Assembly: GCF_022678485.1 (NCBI RefSeq)
Contig: NZ_JALBYP010000035.1
Span: 248,001-312,000, forward strand
Source: Aliiroseovarius sediminis
GTDB lineage: Bacteria > Pseudomonadota > Alphaproteobacteria > Rhodobacterales > Rhodobacteraceae
DNA length: 64,000 nucleotides
Direction of reading: 5' to 3'
Part shown: positions 29,525-37,894 of the stretch, one piece after another
Numbering within the stretch: the first letter of the stretch is position 1
Layout: each line of letters opens with the position of its first letter
Notes under the pieces: generated by a model
What the model saw: only the letters and a program-made list of their open reading frames with translations
Databases searched by the model: none
What the model was told of the DNA's origin: nothing
Position numbers and translations under genes: made by a program

Positions 29525-31252
29525 ATGAGACACACATTCGCAATCCTAACGGGCGTCGCCTTGGCGTTCGCGCCTGCCGCCAGCATGTCGCAAGAGGCGG
29601 CGATCTACAGTGGTATGGACCGCATTCATCCCGCTTGGGCGAAAAACGGCATGGTCGTCGCGCAGGAAGAAGTCGCCGCCGAAATCGGGCGCGACATACT
29701 GGCGGCCGGGGGCAATGCCGCCGATGCAGGTGTCGCGGTCGCCTTTGCGCTGGCAGTGACCTTGCCACGCGCGGGCAACCTTGGCGGGGGCGGCTTCATG
29801 ATGATCCATGACGCTGAGACCGGCGAAACCAAGGCTATCGACTATCGCGAGATGGCCCCGCAAAGCGCCGACCGCGATATGTTTCTGGATGAAGAAGGCA
29901 ACGCCGACAGCCAGAAATCGCGCTTCACCGGCCTTGCCACGGGCGTGCCGGGCACGGTCGCCGGGATGCAGATGGTGCTGGATGAATACGGCACCATGAC
30001 CATGGCCGAGGTCATCGAACCCGCCATCCGCCTCGCCCGTGATGGCATCACCGTGACCGCGGATCTGGCCGACAGCCTGATAGGGCTTGAGGACCGGTTG
30101 AAGGCATGGCCGTCGTCCCAGGCGATCTTCTACAAGGAAGATGGGTCATTCTATGCGCCCGGCGACACTCTGGTTCAGTCCGATCTGGCCGCGACCCTGC
30201 AAAGCATCTCCGATCAGGGTCCAGATGGTTTCTACACTGGTGAAACCGCGCAAGCCATTGTGGATGCGGTGCAAGCTGCTGGCGGGCGTATCACGATGGA
30301 AGACATGGCCGGATACAAGGCGCTGAGCCGCGAGCCGGTCAGCGGCACCTATCGCGGCTATGAAATCGTGTCGATGCCGCCCCCGTCCTCGGGCGGGATT
30401 CACATCATCCAGATCCTGAACACGTTGGAAGAGTATCCCATCGGCTTCCTTGGCCACAATTCGTCCGAAACCATTCACCTGATGGCCGAAGCGATGAAAC
30501 GTGCCTATGCCGACCGTTCGGAATATCTGGGCGACCCGGATTTCTATGATGTGCCGCAGGCTGAACTGACCTCAAAAGACTATGCGCGCGATATTCGCGA
30601 TGACATCTCTCTGGCCCGTGCAACTCCGTCCGATCAGATCAAACCGGCCGATCTGACGCCCTATGAAAGCGATCAAACCACACATTATTCGATCGTGGAC
30701 AAGGACGGCAACGCGGTGTCGAACACCTATACGATCAACTTTTCCTATGGGTCGGGCATGGTTGCCGATGGCACCGGCGTTCTGATGAACAACGAAATGG
30801 ACGATTTCGCAGCGAAACCCGGCGTCATGAACGCCTATGGATTGATCGGCGGGGACGCAAACGCCGTCGAACCCGGCAAACGCCCGCTGTCGTCGATGAG
30901 CCCGACGCTGGTCACGAAAGACGGCAAGGTGTTCATGGTCACCGGCAGCCCCGGCGGGTCGCGCATCATCACCACGGTTCTTCAGATGATCATGAACGTG
31001 ATCGACCACGGCATGAACGTCGCAGAAGCCACCGTCGCACCGCGCATCCACCACCAATGGCTGCCCGAAGTGCTGCGCGTCGAAGAAGGTCTGAGCCGCG
31101 ACACAATCGCAGCCCTTGAAGCCAAGGGTCACGTGGTCGAGGTCATGTCGACCATGGGCTCGGCCCAGTCGATTGTCGTGGACGAGGAAGACGGGCTGTT
31201 GCTGGGCGGGGCGGACACGCGCCAGACCAGCTCGGCCGCGCGCGGTTATTGA
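29525..31252 (+). CDS. ggt: Gamma-glutamyltransferase
   Basis: A 575-residue exported enzyme with a signal peptide (cleavage near 'ASMSQEA', about residues 22-25). It cleaves and transfers the gamma-glutamyl group of glutathione and related peptides. The self-processing site is visible: the nucleophile Thr 385 begins 'TTHYSIVDKDG', as at the start of the E. coli small subunit. 'NLGGGGFMMI' and 'PLSSMSPT' with 'GSPGGSRI' are further family motifs. Several ATGs compete (29495, 29522, 29525); 29525 has the best spacing from AGGGGG. Confidence 0.93.
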   Translation: MRHTFAILTGVALAFAPAASMSQEAAIYSGMDRIHPAWAKNGMVVAQEEVAAEIGRDILAAGGNAADAGVAVAFALAVTLPRAGNLGGGGFMMIHDAETGETKAIDYREMAPQSADRDMFLDEEGNADSQKSRFTGLATGVPGTVAGMQMVLDEYGTMTMAEVIEPAIRLARDGITVTADLADSLIGLEDRLKAWPSSQAIFYKEDGSFYAPGDTLVQSDLAATLQSISDQGPDGFYTGETAQAIVDAVQAAGGRITMEDMAGYKALSREPVSGTYRGYEIVSMPPPSSGGIHIIQILNTLEEYPIGFLGHNSSETIHLMAEAMKRAYADRSEYLGDPDFYDVPQAELTSKDYARDIRDDISLARATPSDQIKPADLTPYESDQTTHYSIVDKDGNAVSNTYTINFSYGSGMVADGTGVLMNNEMDDFAAKPGVMNAYGLIGGDANAVEPGKRPLSSMSPTLVTKDGKVFMVTGSPGGSRIITTVLQMIMNVIDHGMNVAEATVAPRIHHQWLPEVLRVEEGLSRDTIAALEAKGHVVEVMSTMGSAQSIVVDEEDGLLLGGADTRQTSSAARGY

Positions 31253-31257
31253 CCACT

Positions 31258-31283
31258 CAGGCAGGCGGGTTTCGACCTGCCTG
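31258..31283 (+). terminator. Hairpin after ggt, probable terminator
   Basis: CAGGCAGG and CCTGCCTG form an eight-base stem with a ten-base loop, five bases after the ggt stop. There is no clear T run, so termination is likely but not certain. Confidence 0.5.
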
Positions 31284-31365
31284 CCTCACTGCCCGGCGCG
31301 TGCCGGACCGCCAGGACTTGCACCCAAAAGGTGCTGGGCGGGATACTGGGCTTTCAGCTGACCAA

Positions 31366-31442
31366 TGGCGACCCCGGAAGGACTCGAACCCTCAACCTGC
31401 TGATTAGAAGTCAGCCGCTCTATCCAGTTGAGCTACGGGGCC
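31366..31442 (-). tRNA. tRNA-Arg (anticodon UCU)
   Basis: The minus strand folds as a complete tRNA: acceptor stem GGCCCCG with CGGGGTC (one G-U), D arm starting GCTCAACTGGATAGAGC, anticodon stem GCTGA/TCAGC with loop CTTCTAA (anticodon TCT), and T arm with GTTCGAGTC-type loop. The discriminator base is G, and CCA is encoded in the genome (31366-31368). Anticodon UCU reads AGA arginine codons. Confidence 0.97.
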
Positions 31443-31497
31443 GCACGACGAAGCCTTACCCCCGGCGCAGCCCCCCTTTCAACCGTAAAACGACGGA

Positions 31498-31677
31498 TCA
31501 GCCTCTGATCTGCTTGGCAACCACCCACGACACCGGCAGCGCGACGATAAAGCCTGCGACGGCGGCATAGATGATCGGCTGCGCGGTATCCATGCCGACG
31601 GTCAGCGCGGCGATGATGAAAATCCCGGCGAGCGTTGCGCCAAGCAGGATATAGATGACAGCGGCGAGGCGGAACAT
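31498..31677 (-). CDS. Small two-helix membrane protein (paralogue of the next gene)
   Basis: A 59-residue protein that is almost entirely two membrane helices (about residues 3-25 and 32-54) with a short polar end 'VAKQIRG'. ATG 31677 is supported by AAGGAG at good spacing; the longer open frame is not used. Its second half ('GFIVALPVSWVVAK') matches that of the neighbouring 64-residue protein ('GFVVGLPVSYFVAK'), so the two are paralogues. From memory, short relatives in Rhodobacteraceae are sometimes labelled CTP synthetase; nothing in the sequence supports that name. Function unknown. Confidence 0.75.
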   Translation of the reverse strand: MFRLAAVIYILLGATLAGIFIIAALTVGMDTAQPIIYAAVAGFIVALPVSWVVAKQIRG

Positions 31678-31751
31678 GGCATTCTCCTTCGATACATTCG
31701 CGAATACGCACGTTTTGTGGACCGAGGACCGCCGCGCCTCTTTGATCTGGA

Positions 31752-31946
31752 TCAGTCGCCGATCATTGCTTTTGCGACAAAGTAGCTCACTGGCAACCCG
31801 ACCACGAAGCCGACGCCCGCTGCGCCCAGCAAGGGCCACAGGCCGGACACGCCGTTGACCAGCGCAACCACGACCAGAACCGAGGCCAGCGTGGACCCGA
31901 TGATCCCGTAAAATGTCATGACGATCTTAAAAAGCGGTGAGCGCAT
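31752..31946 (-). CDS. Small two-helix membrane protein (paralogue of the previous gene)
   Basis: A 64-residue protein with two membrane helices (about residues 10-30 and 36-58) and a C-terminal 'FVAKAMIGD'. It lies 74 bases upstream of its 59-residue paralogue on the same strand and shares its second-helix sequence. The start ATG is preceded by GGAGG (read on the minus strand from 'ggcctccttgcc'). Function unknown; a tandem duplication is the simplest origin. Confidence 0.72.
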   Translation of the reverse strand: MRSPLFKIVMTFYGIIGSTLASVLVVVALVNGVSGLWPLLGAAGVGFVVGLPVSYFVAKAMIGD

Positions 31947-31992
31947 CAGGGGCCTCCTTGCCGGGCGACATAGCCGACTGGCCCCGCCCTGC

Positions 31993-32499
31993 CTACTTCT
32001 TCTTCACGAACTGCGTCAGAATGACAATGCGCTGCCCTTCCACGCGACCCTCGATATGCTCGGGATTGTCCGCCACAAGGCTGATCCCGCGCACCGCCGT
32101 GCCGCGTTTCGCCGTGAACCCCGCGCCCTTCACGGGCAGGTCCTTGATCAACACCACGTTGTCGCCCTGCTCAAGCGTCGCCCCATTGGCATCCTTGTGA
32201 CTGGACGCGGCGGCGACATTGTCGACCCACGCCTGCGTGTCCTCGTCCAGATACACTTGGTCCAGCAAATCCTGCGCCCACGGGGCATCCAACCGCTTCA
32301 ACATCCGCACAGACAACACCTGAACCGCCACATCCTCGGACCACATCGAGGACGCAAGCCCCCGCCAATGGTTTTCCTCCGGCGTGCCGTCGATCTGGGC
32401 GGCGCAGGTGGCGCAAATGTCAGCCGAGGCGTCCGCGGGTCCGCCGGGGACGGGGAAGGAAGATAGAGGGGCGGCTGAGGCGCAGAGGGGGCAGGTCAT
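31993..32499 (-). CDS. PhnA/YjdM family protein
   Basis: A 168-residue protein with an N-terminal zinc-ribbon (Cys 3, Cys 6, Cys 29, Cys 32) and a C-terminal domain starting 'SHKDANGATLEQGDNVVLIKDL', the signature of the PhnA/YjdM family. E. coli PhnA was once linked to phosphonate use, but the family's role is not settled. ATG 32499 is chosen because AGGAG precedes it and the protein starts 'MTCPLC' as in relatives. The open frame runs much further upstream through low-quality sequence that is not coding. Confidence 0.85.
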   Translation of the reverse strand: MTCPLCASAAPLSSFPVPGGPADASADICATCAAQIDGTPEENHWRGLASSMWSEDVAVQVLSVRMLKRLDAPWAQDLLDQVYLDEDTQAWVDNVAAASSHKDANGATLEQGDNVVLIKDLPVKGAGFTAKRGTAVRGISLVADNPEHIEGRVEGQRIVILTQFVKKK

Positions 32500-32614
32500 G
32501 GGGGCTCCTAGGTTGGGTGGTGGAGCTATAGGTGGGAATGGAGTGGAGGGGAAGGGGAGTGGTCGGGGCGGCCTAGAGGCGAAACTTGCCCGCTTTCTTG
32601 GCAGGTAAGAAGCT

Positions 32615-33100
32615 TTATTCATCAAGCGGGTCAGCAACATTTTTGATTTCAGCGACATCAACCAAGATAGCGGCTGCAGCAACACCTGAAAACACTGCAT
32701 ACAGGAAAACAGTAAAGCCAATGAATGATAGCCAACCATTAGGCCATGCGACAACGCAAAAAGAAAGGGTGAGCGCGGCAAATTGAACTAAGAGAAAGTG
32801 GAAAAAAGCAGCAACAACCTTAAGAAAGAAGCTTTGGTCACCTCCTTCTTGCATTACAGCAAGGAAGGCGCCTTTTGTTAGTGCGAGAAATATCGCGATC
32901 GCACCGAGGGAAAAGGCGGTAAGTCCAGGAAGAACCGAAATTGCAAGCCCTGTCCAGAGAACTGTTGCCTCTGGTTCGGTGGGAATGAGCCACAAGGGAT
33001 TCAATAGAATCGATAAAAGGACAGCGGCCCATAGATACCCAGAGGAAAGAAGGGAGGCCAATCCCCCGTAAGCTTTCCAATAGGTTACAATTGCGGACAA
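32615..33100 (-). CDS. Four-helix membrane protein of the AT-rich cassette (RexB-like layout)
   Basis: A 161-residue protein with four predicted membrane helices at about residues 21-40, 47-74, 90-119 and 122-149, and a short acidic tail. The start is TTG at 33100, one base after the stop of the upstream gene, with CAGGAG seven bases before it; a longer frame from 33139 would overlap that gene. No enzymatic motif is seen. Size, helix number and the TM2-loop-TM3 pattern resemble, from memory, lambda RexB (144 residues, four helices), the membrane channel of the Rex exclusion system. The region is about 42 % GC in a sampled line against about 62 % next door, suggesting transfer. Confidence 0.7.
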   Translation of the reverse strand: MSAIVTYWKAYGGLASLLSSGYLWAAVLLSILLNPLWLIPTEPEATVLWTGLAISVLPGLTAFSLGAIAIFLALTKGAFLAVMQEGGDQSFFLKVVAAFFHFLLVQFAALTLSFCVVAWPNGWLSFIGFTVFLYAVFSGVAAAAILVDVAEIKNVADPLDE

Positions 33101-33101
33101 T

Positions 33102-33938
33102 CTAAATCTCCTGAGCCAAGGTGCGAAGCACGCCAACACTGCTATCTTCCGCAGCCATCGTTTTCTCGATTATAGTTGGACGCTGTGTTGTATCGATTAT
33201 TTTCTTATGTCCTTCAGTATCTACACCTGTTGCTACAACTTTGCCATTCTCCGCGCCAACTTCGATTTCTGCTCTAAGTTCGTCATCAATTTCAATAGTT
33301 TCGACAGATTTTGCCTTGGTGTATTCTGACTTCTGTTTATTAATCCCTTGTCGCTTAAGCCTTTCAATTAGAATTCTTTTTTCCTGTGACAGATCATCAC
33401 CTGAATTGGGAAGCGAGAAGCCCAACGAAATTTTTTTCACGACGGCTAACTCGAATATCTGTTCGATTGTGTCATGTTCAGGCAGCACTGTTACGCTCAA
33501 ATCGATGCCTAAATCTGCCGCAGTCGCAACAAGCACCTTCTGCAGCGCCTTGCCAAGCGAAGAGGGTGTAATAAGATCGCCCTCATCATTCTTAAACTCA
33601 CAGAAAAGTAAATGATCTGCTTCCCTAAAGGTAAAAGAAAACACCTTTGAAGGGAAACCGAACCCCTCAGCATCGTCATTCAACAAACTTGCCAGATCTT
33701 GCCGCTCTAGGGATGACGTTTCGATGGCCTTGCCCTTGAGCTCGTGCCAAATTGCAATTCGACCATGGAAGAAACCATCTTGGGATGGCGACGGTTTTCC
33801 AACTTTGGCGAACCAGTTGCGGCCATACGGTCGCCCTTCCGCTTCAGCGGCCTTACTAAAAATTTTATGGTAGATACCATCTGGGTGCGGGTTAGCTGCT
33901 ACATTGAGCACTGTAAACTTCGCAATTCTCGCTCGCAT
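33102..33938 (-). CDS. Soluble cassette protein of unknown function (RexA-like layout, DUF4747-like?)
   Basis: A 278-residue protein without signal peptide or membrane helices, alternating beta-rich and helical segments. Short stretches near residues 8-16 ('FTVLNVAAN'), 57-65 ('FHGRIAIWH') and 93-97 ('FGFPS') look conserved in kind. The length (RexA is 279), the 'GFPS' motif placed before a beta hairpin, and a C-terminal Lys/Asp/Glu-rich region recall lambda RexA, the sensor of the Rex system. I also think it may fall in a DUF4747-type family, from memory only. It is AT-rich, starts after a palindromic region, and its stop is one base from the membrane-protein gene. No function is claimed beyond the pair hypothesis. 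Confidence 0.65.
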   Translation of the reverse strand: MRARIAKFTVLNVAANPHPDGIYHKIFSKAAEAEGRPYGRNWFAKVGKPSPSQDGFFHGRIAIWHELKGKAIETSSLERQDLASLLNDDAEGFGFPSKVFSFTFREADHLLFCEFKNDEGDLITPSSLGKALQKVLVATAADLGIDLSVTVLPEHDTIEQIFELAVVKKISLGFSLPNSGDDLSQEKRILIERLKRQGINKQKSEYTKAKSVETIEIDDELRAEIEVGAENGKVVATGVDTEGHKKIIDTTQRPTIIEKTMAAEDSSVGVLRTLAQEI

Positions 33939-33994
33939 TTTTATACCTCAACAGAAAATTTCTTTCACTTCACCAAAATCCCTATGAGATTTCT

Positions 33995-34012
33995 ACTCAT
34001 AATTGTATGAGT
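33995..34012 (-). promoter_or_regulatory. Inverted repeat, candidate operator/promoter of the AT-rich cassette
   Basis: ACTCATA and TATGAGT form a perfect seven-base inverted repeat around ATTG, about 57-74 bases upstream of the cassette start. On the minus strand it contains TACAAT, a good -10 element, so a regulator bound here could block transcription. No convincing -35 was found. Confidence 0.35.
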
Positions 34013-34104
34013 GGGTGACTTTTTTTGACTGAGACTCCCTGCAAGTCAGGGTACCGCTGGATATGGAGCAAGCACAGCAAAGTAGCCGCACCGGCGTGCG
34101 CACG

Positions 34105-34125
34105 CGATTTGCTTTGCAATTCGCT
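34105..34125. other. Strong hairpin between lepA and the AT-rich cassette
   Basis: GCGATTTGC and GCAATTCGC pair with one mismatch around TTT. It lies 33 bases after the lepA stop on the minus strand and may form the 3' end of the lepA transcript, although no T run follows. The surrounding bases 34085-34140 are GC-rich again, so the AT-rich insertion seems to begin near 34060. Confidence 0.4.
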
Positions 34126-34157
34126 GCCGCGCACTGCGCGCATAAGTTGGCCGACTT

Positions 34158-35957
34158 TTAGTCGTCCATCTTAAGCGCGCTAATAAACGCTTCCTGCGGG
34201 ATGTCCACTTTCCCGAATTGGCGCATTTTCTTCTTACCGGCTTTCTGCTTCTCCAGCAGTTTCTTCTTCCGGGTCGCGTCTCCGCCGTAACATTTCGCGG
34301 TCACGTCTTTGCGCAGGGCGGACAGCGTCTCGCGCGCGATGACCTTACCGCCAATCGCCGCTTGGATCGGGATTTTGAACATGTGGCGGGGGATCAGGTC
34401 TTTCAGTTTTTCAACCATCGCGCGGCCACGCATTTCGGCGCGGTCGCGGTGCACCATGGTGGACAGCGCATCTACGGGTTCGTCATTCACAAGGATCGAC
34501 ATCTTGACCAGATTATCCTCGCGATAGCCCAGTATTTGATAGTCAAACGATGCGTAACCCTTTGTTACGGATTTCAGGCGATCATAGAAGTCGAACACTA
34601 CTTCATTCAAGGGGAGGTCATAGACAACCATCGCGCGCGACCCGGCATAGGTCAGGTCCAGCTGGATGCCCCGGCGGTCCTGGCACAGTTTCAGCACGTC
34701 GCCCAGATATTCGTCGGGCACAAGGATCGTCGCTTTGATCCGCGGCTCCTCCAAATGATCGACGGTTGAGGGATCAGGCATGTCGGCAGGGTTGTGCAGT
34801 TCGAACTGTGTGCCGTCTTTCATAAACACGTGATAGATCACGCTTGGCGCGGTCGTGATCAGCTCGATGTCATATTCACGTTCGATCCGGTCGCGGATCA
34901 CCTCAAGGTGCAAAAGACCAAGGAAACCACAGCGGAAGCCAAAGCCCAACGCGGCCGAGGTCTCCATCTCATAGCTGAACGACGCATCGTTCAGGGCAAG
35001 TTTTTCAATGCTGTCGCGCAGGTCTTCAAATTCTGCTGTGTCCACAGGGAACAGGCCACAGAACACCACCGGCTGCGCCGGCTTGAAGCCCGGCAACGCA
35101 TTGGTCGTGCCTTTCTTCTCATGCGTGATCGTGTCACCCACCCGCGTGTCGCGCACCTGCTTGATCGAGGCGGTCAAAAAACCGATCTCTCCCGGTCCCA
35201 GCTCGTCGACCGGTTTCATAAGCGGGGTAAACACACCTACGCGGTCCACCGGATAGACGGCGTTTGTCGACAACATGCGAATACGCTCGCCCTTTTTCAG
35301 CTTGCCGTCGATCACGCGGATCAGGACGATCACACCCAGATAGGCGTCATACCAACTGTCGACCAGCATCGCCTTCAACGGCGCGTTAGGGTCGCCTGTT
35401 GGCGCGGGTAGGTGCTGCACGATGGCTTCCAGCGTTTCGCGAATGCCCTGACCGGTTTTGGCCGACACCTGAATGGCACCCGACGCGTCGATGCCGATCA
35501 CATCCTCGATCTGTTCTGCCACGCGGTCGCAGTCGGACGCGGGCAAGTCGATCTTGTTCAGGATCGGCACGATCTCGTGATCCGCGTCGATGGCCTGATA
35601 CACATTGGCCAGCGTCTGCGCCTCGACACCTTGGGTCGAATCCACAACCAGCAGCGACCCTTCAACCGCCCGCATTGACCGGCTGACCTCATAGGCGAAA
35701 TCGACGTGGCCGGGGGTGTCGATCAGGTTCAGAACGTAATCCTGCCCGTCATCGGCGGAATACTCTATCCGCACCGTATTGGCCTTGATGGTAATGCCGC
35801 GCTCCCGCTCGATATCCATGCTGTCGAGCATCTGCTCTTTCATGTCCCGCAAAGAAACGGTGTTTGTCTCCTGAATCAAGCGGTCAGCAAGCGTGGATTT
35901 CCCATGGTCGATATGCGCGACGATCGAGAAATTGCGGATGTGTTTAAGGTCAGTCAT
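34158..35957 (-). CDS. lepA: Elongation factor 4 (LepA)
   Basis: A 599-residue translational GTPase, close in length to other LepA proteins. G1 is 'AHIDHGKST' near residue 14, G3 'DTPGHVDF', and G4 'NKID', followed by domains shared with EF-G and the LepA-specific C-terminal domain (from about residue 490, with '[19 protein letters not shown]'). EF4 back-translocates or remodels stalled ribosomes under stress. The ATG is followed upstream by a decayed regulator gene; downstream is the AT-rich cassette. Confidence 0.97.
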   Translation of the reverse strand: MTDLKHIRNFSIVAHIDHGKSTLADRLIQETNTVSLRDMKEQMLDSMDIERERGITIKANTVRIEYSADDGQDYVLNLIDTPGHVDFAYEVSRSMRAVEGSLLVVDSTQGVEAQTLANVYQAIDADHEIVPILNKIDLPASDCDRVAEQIEDVIGIDASGAIQVSAKTGQGIRETLEAIVQHLPAPTGDPNAPLKAMLVDSWYDAYLGVIVLIRVIDGKLKKGERIRMLSTNAVYPVDRVGVFTPLMKPVDELGPGEIGFLTASIKQVRDTRVGDTITHEKKGTTNALPGFKPAQPVVFCGLFPVDTAEFEDLRDSIEKLALNDASFSYEMETSAALGFGFRCGFLGLLHLEVIRDRIEREYDIELITTAPSVIYHVFMKDGTQFELHNPADMPDPSTVDHLEEPRIKATILVPDEYLGDVLKLCQDRRGIQLDLTYAGSRAMVVYDLPLNEVVFDFYDRLKSVTKGYASFDYQILGYREDNLVKMSILVNDEPVDALSTMVHRDRAEMRGRAMVEKLKDLIPRHMFKIPIQAAIGGKVIARETLSALRKDVTAKCYGGDATRKKKLLEKQKAGKKKMRQFGKVDIPQEAFISALKMDD

Positions 35958-36079
35958 GAGAGAGGGATATGAGGGGGAAATAGGGTTTGGTCAATGGCGT
36001 TGATGTGATTGCGCGGCGTTATCGCAAATGCTCGGTATTCCCCCGGCGCGCCTTGCCGCGATCTCACCGGCAATACCTT

Positions 36080-36304
36080 TCATTTTAACATCGTTCTGAA
36101 TATAAAACTCGACCGCATCCGCCTGATCCCGGCCACAAGCATTAGGTTTGCTTTCATGAAGCGATCAAACGTGGACAGGTCGGCGACAACGACGCGCAGG
36201 ACGATGTCGCGGTTGCCGCTCATCAGGTGGCATTCCATGACCTCTTGTATGCGCGATACGTCTCGTTCGAACCGGGTCAGCGCAGGCGCGGATCTGATTT
36301 TCAC
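36080..36304 (-). pseudogene. Remnant of an Lrp/AsnC-family regulator (C-terminal domain only)
   Basis: The minus strand encodes about 74 residues with the typical effector domain of Lrp/AsnC regulators: 'FERDVSRIQEVMECHLMSGN', 'IVLRVVVADLSTFDRFM' and 'GIRRMRSSF'. The helix-turn-helix half is absent. The frame stays open a little upstream ('SIFVKIRSAP') and then runs directly into the plus-strand dehydrogenase remnant. Regulators of this type commonly stand divergent from an amino-acid dehydrogenase gene, which is what the neighbour is, so this is a deletion product. Confidence 0.75.
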
Positions 36305-36805
36305 AAAGATAGACTCCGCCCGCGTCTTCGCGGCAAAGATGTCATTTGGTGCAAAAACAGTCGGGCTGGATAAGGTCTATGGCATGGACGCCGGTATTCT
36401 CGCTCCATGCGCCATTGGCCGCAGCCTGAAGGCCAACACGATCGCACAATTGCGGGTGAAGGCGGTGACTAAGGGGCAAACAACCGACTTGCAGCCCCGC
36501 ATGACGCCAATCTTCTGGCGCAAAGCGGAATGCTGGATGCGCCCGACTTCGTGGCCAACGGCGGCGGTATCATCAATGTGGCAACCGAGGTCTTGCAGAT
36601 CGAAAACCGTCAGGACTGGGTTGGCCGCAAACTTGCTGCGCTGGACGATACGATGGAAGCAATCTTAGCCACGGCGGCAAAAAGAGGGATCAGTCCGGCA
36701 AGCATCACTCAGGACATGGTGGCCCGAAACATCAAAGCCCACGCGGCTGTAGCCCCCTTTGCCTTGGCAGCATTGCGGCGGCCCGCGCAACGTCCTAACC
36801 TTTGA
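36303..36805 (+). pseudogene. Remnant of a Glu/Leu/Phe/Val dehydrogenase, frameshifted, 5' end deleted
   Basis: The plus strand encodes pieces of an amino-acid dehydrogenase C-terminal half in two frames. Frame one reads 'FGAKTVGLDKVYGMDAGILA', then 'PCAIGRSLKANTIAQL'; after a shift near 36465-36475 the other frame reads 'GANNRLAAPHDANLLAQSG', 'DAPDFVANGGGIINVATE' and a C-terminal helix region ending at 36805. The N-terminal catalytic domain is missing. A TAA at 36470-36472 lies at the frame change. This matches leucine dehydrogenase-like enzymes, and the gene cannot make a working product. Confidence 0.8.
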
Positions 36806-36834
36806 CAAGCCAACAGAACAATAATCGAAAGCCC

Positions 36835-37791
36835 ATGACTGCAGCTGCCGACATTCTGACAATCACGCTGAACCCTGCGCTGGATATCTCGACCGGGGTA
36901 GACGCGGTGCGACCGGACGAAAAGCTGCGCTGCGACGCGCCGCTTTTAGATCCCGGCGGCGGCGGCATCAATGTCGCCCGTGCAATCCGACTGTCAGGTG
37001 GATCGGCCACTGCGTTTGTCGCGCTGGCGGGGTTTCGCGGTCAGCAACTGGCCGCGCTGCTAAAAGCCGAAGGTGTGCCGATGATCCCCTTCTCGCTGAA
37101 TGGCGAAACCCGCATGTCACTGGCTGTCAGCGACCGGCAGGATGGCACCCAATTTCGGTTTGTGATGCCCGGCCCGGCTTGGTCCGACACCACCCTTGCT
37201 GCGCTTTGCGATCAGCTTTCGCAAGTGATTGCTGCGAATACGCACGTGGTCCTGTCCGGATCGCACCCGCCCGGTGTCCCCGACGATTTCCCGAAAATGC
37301 TGGCCGGCATCACACGCGCCAAGGGGGCGGTGCTAACGCTGGACACATCAGGTGCGGCATTATCAGTGCAGACGACACGCGACGGCGCCATGGCAGATAT
37401 CCTCAGACTCGATAACGCAGAAAGCGAGACTTTGGCCGGCCGCGCACTTTCCAACCTTGCCGATGTCGCGACGTTTGCTCAGTCGATTGTATCAGATGGG
37501 CATGCAAGGGCGGTCGTGCTGGCGTTGGGCGCGAAAGGGTCGGTTTTGGCGACGGCCGATCAAATCTTACATGCCGCGACGCCGCCTGTCCCGGTGGTCA
37601 GCAAGGTCGGCGCGGGTGACAGTTTCGTAGGCGCATTCACCCTTTCGCGCGCCAAGGGCGACGACTGGTCCGAGGCGCTGCGCCACGGCACCGCCGCTGC
37701 CAGCGCCGCAGTGATGAGCCCCGCCACCGATCTGTGCCGCCCCGATGATCTGCGCAGCCTGTTGCCGCAGGTCAAGATCACGAAGCTGTGA
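36835..37791 (+). CDS. PfkB-family sugar-phosphate kinase (hexose kinase)
   Basis: A 318-residue ribokinase-superfamily enzyme. 'ITLNPALD' at the start, 'GGGGINVARA' (about residue 41) and 'VGAGDSFVGAF' with the catalytic Asp 262 are the PfkB signatures. The N-terminus and length resemble 1-phosphofructokinase, 6-phosphofructokinase 2 or tagatose-6-phosphate kinase; no fru or lac genes nearby help to choose. ATG 36835 is preferred to a TTG at 36802 that overlaps the dehydrogenase remnant. Its ribosome binding site is weak. Confidence 0.85.
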   Translation: MTAAADILTITLNPALDISTGVDAVRPDEKLRCDAPLLDPGGGGINVARAIRLSGGSATAFVALAGFRGQQLAALLKAEGVPMIPFSLNGETRMSLAVSDRQDGTQFRFVMPGPAWSDTTLAALCDQLSQVIAANTHVVLSGSHPPGVPDDFPKMLAGITRAKGAVLTLDTSGAALSVQTTRDGAMADILRLDNAESETLAGRALSNLADVATFAQSIVSDGHARAVVLALGAKGSVLATADQILHAATPPVPVVSKVGAGDSFVGAFTLSRAKGDDWSEALRHGTAAASAAVMSPATDLCRPDDLRSLLPQVKITKL

Positions 37792-37894
37792 ACAGCAATG
37801 GAAATTGCATCAAACTGTAAAAGAAGGTATCTTGTAACCGGAACGGGCGCCAAAGACCCGTCATAGACCGAGGCAGATTTTTACGAGGACAGCA

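Noticed and set aside
32500-32781. N-terminal extension of the phnA-like gene
   Set aside because: The extension is low-complexity and overlaps the cassette gene. AGGAG and the family start 'MTCPLC' support 32499.
31366-34157. A tRNA-linked integrative island with attachment-site repeats
   Set aside because: No copy of the tRNA 3' end was found near the far edge of the AT-rich cassette, and there is no integrase gene.
36009-36668. A 219-codon plus-strand frame over the lrp/dehydrogenase remnants
   Set aside because: Only part of it (from about 36303) matches a dehydrogenase, and the homology leaves this frame at about 36470. It is better described as two pseudogenes.
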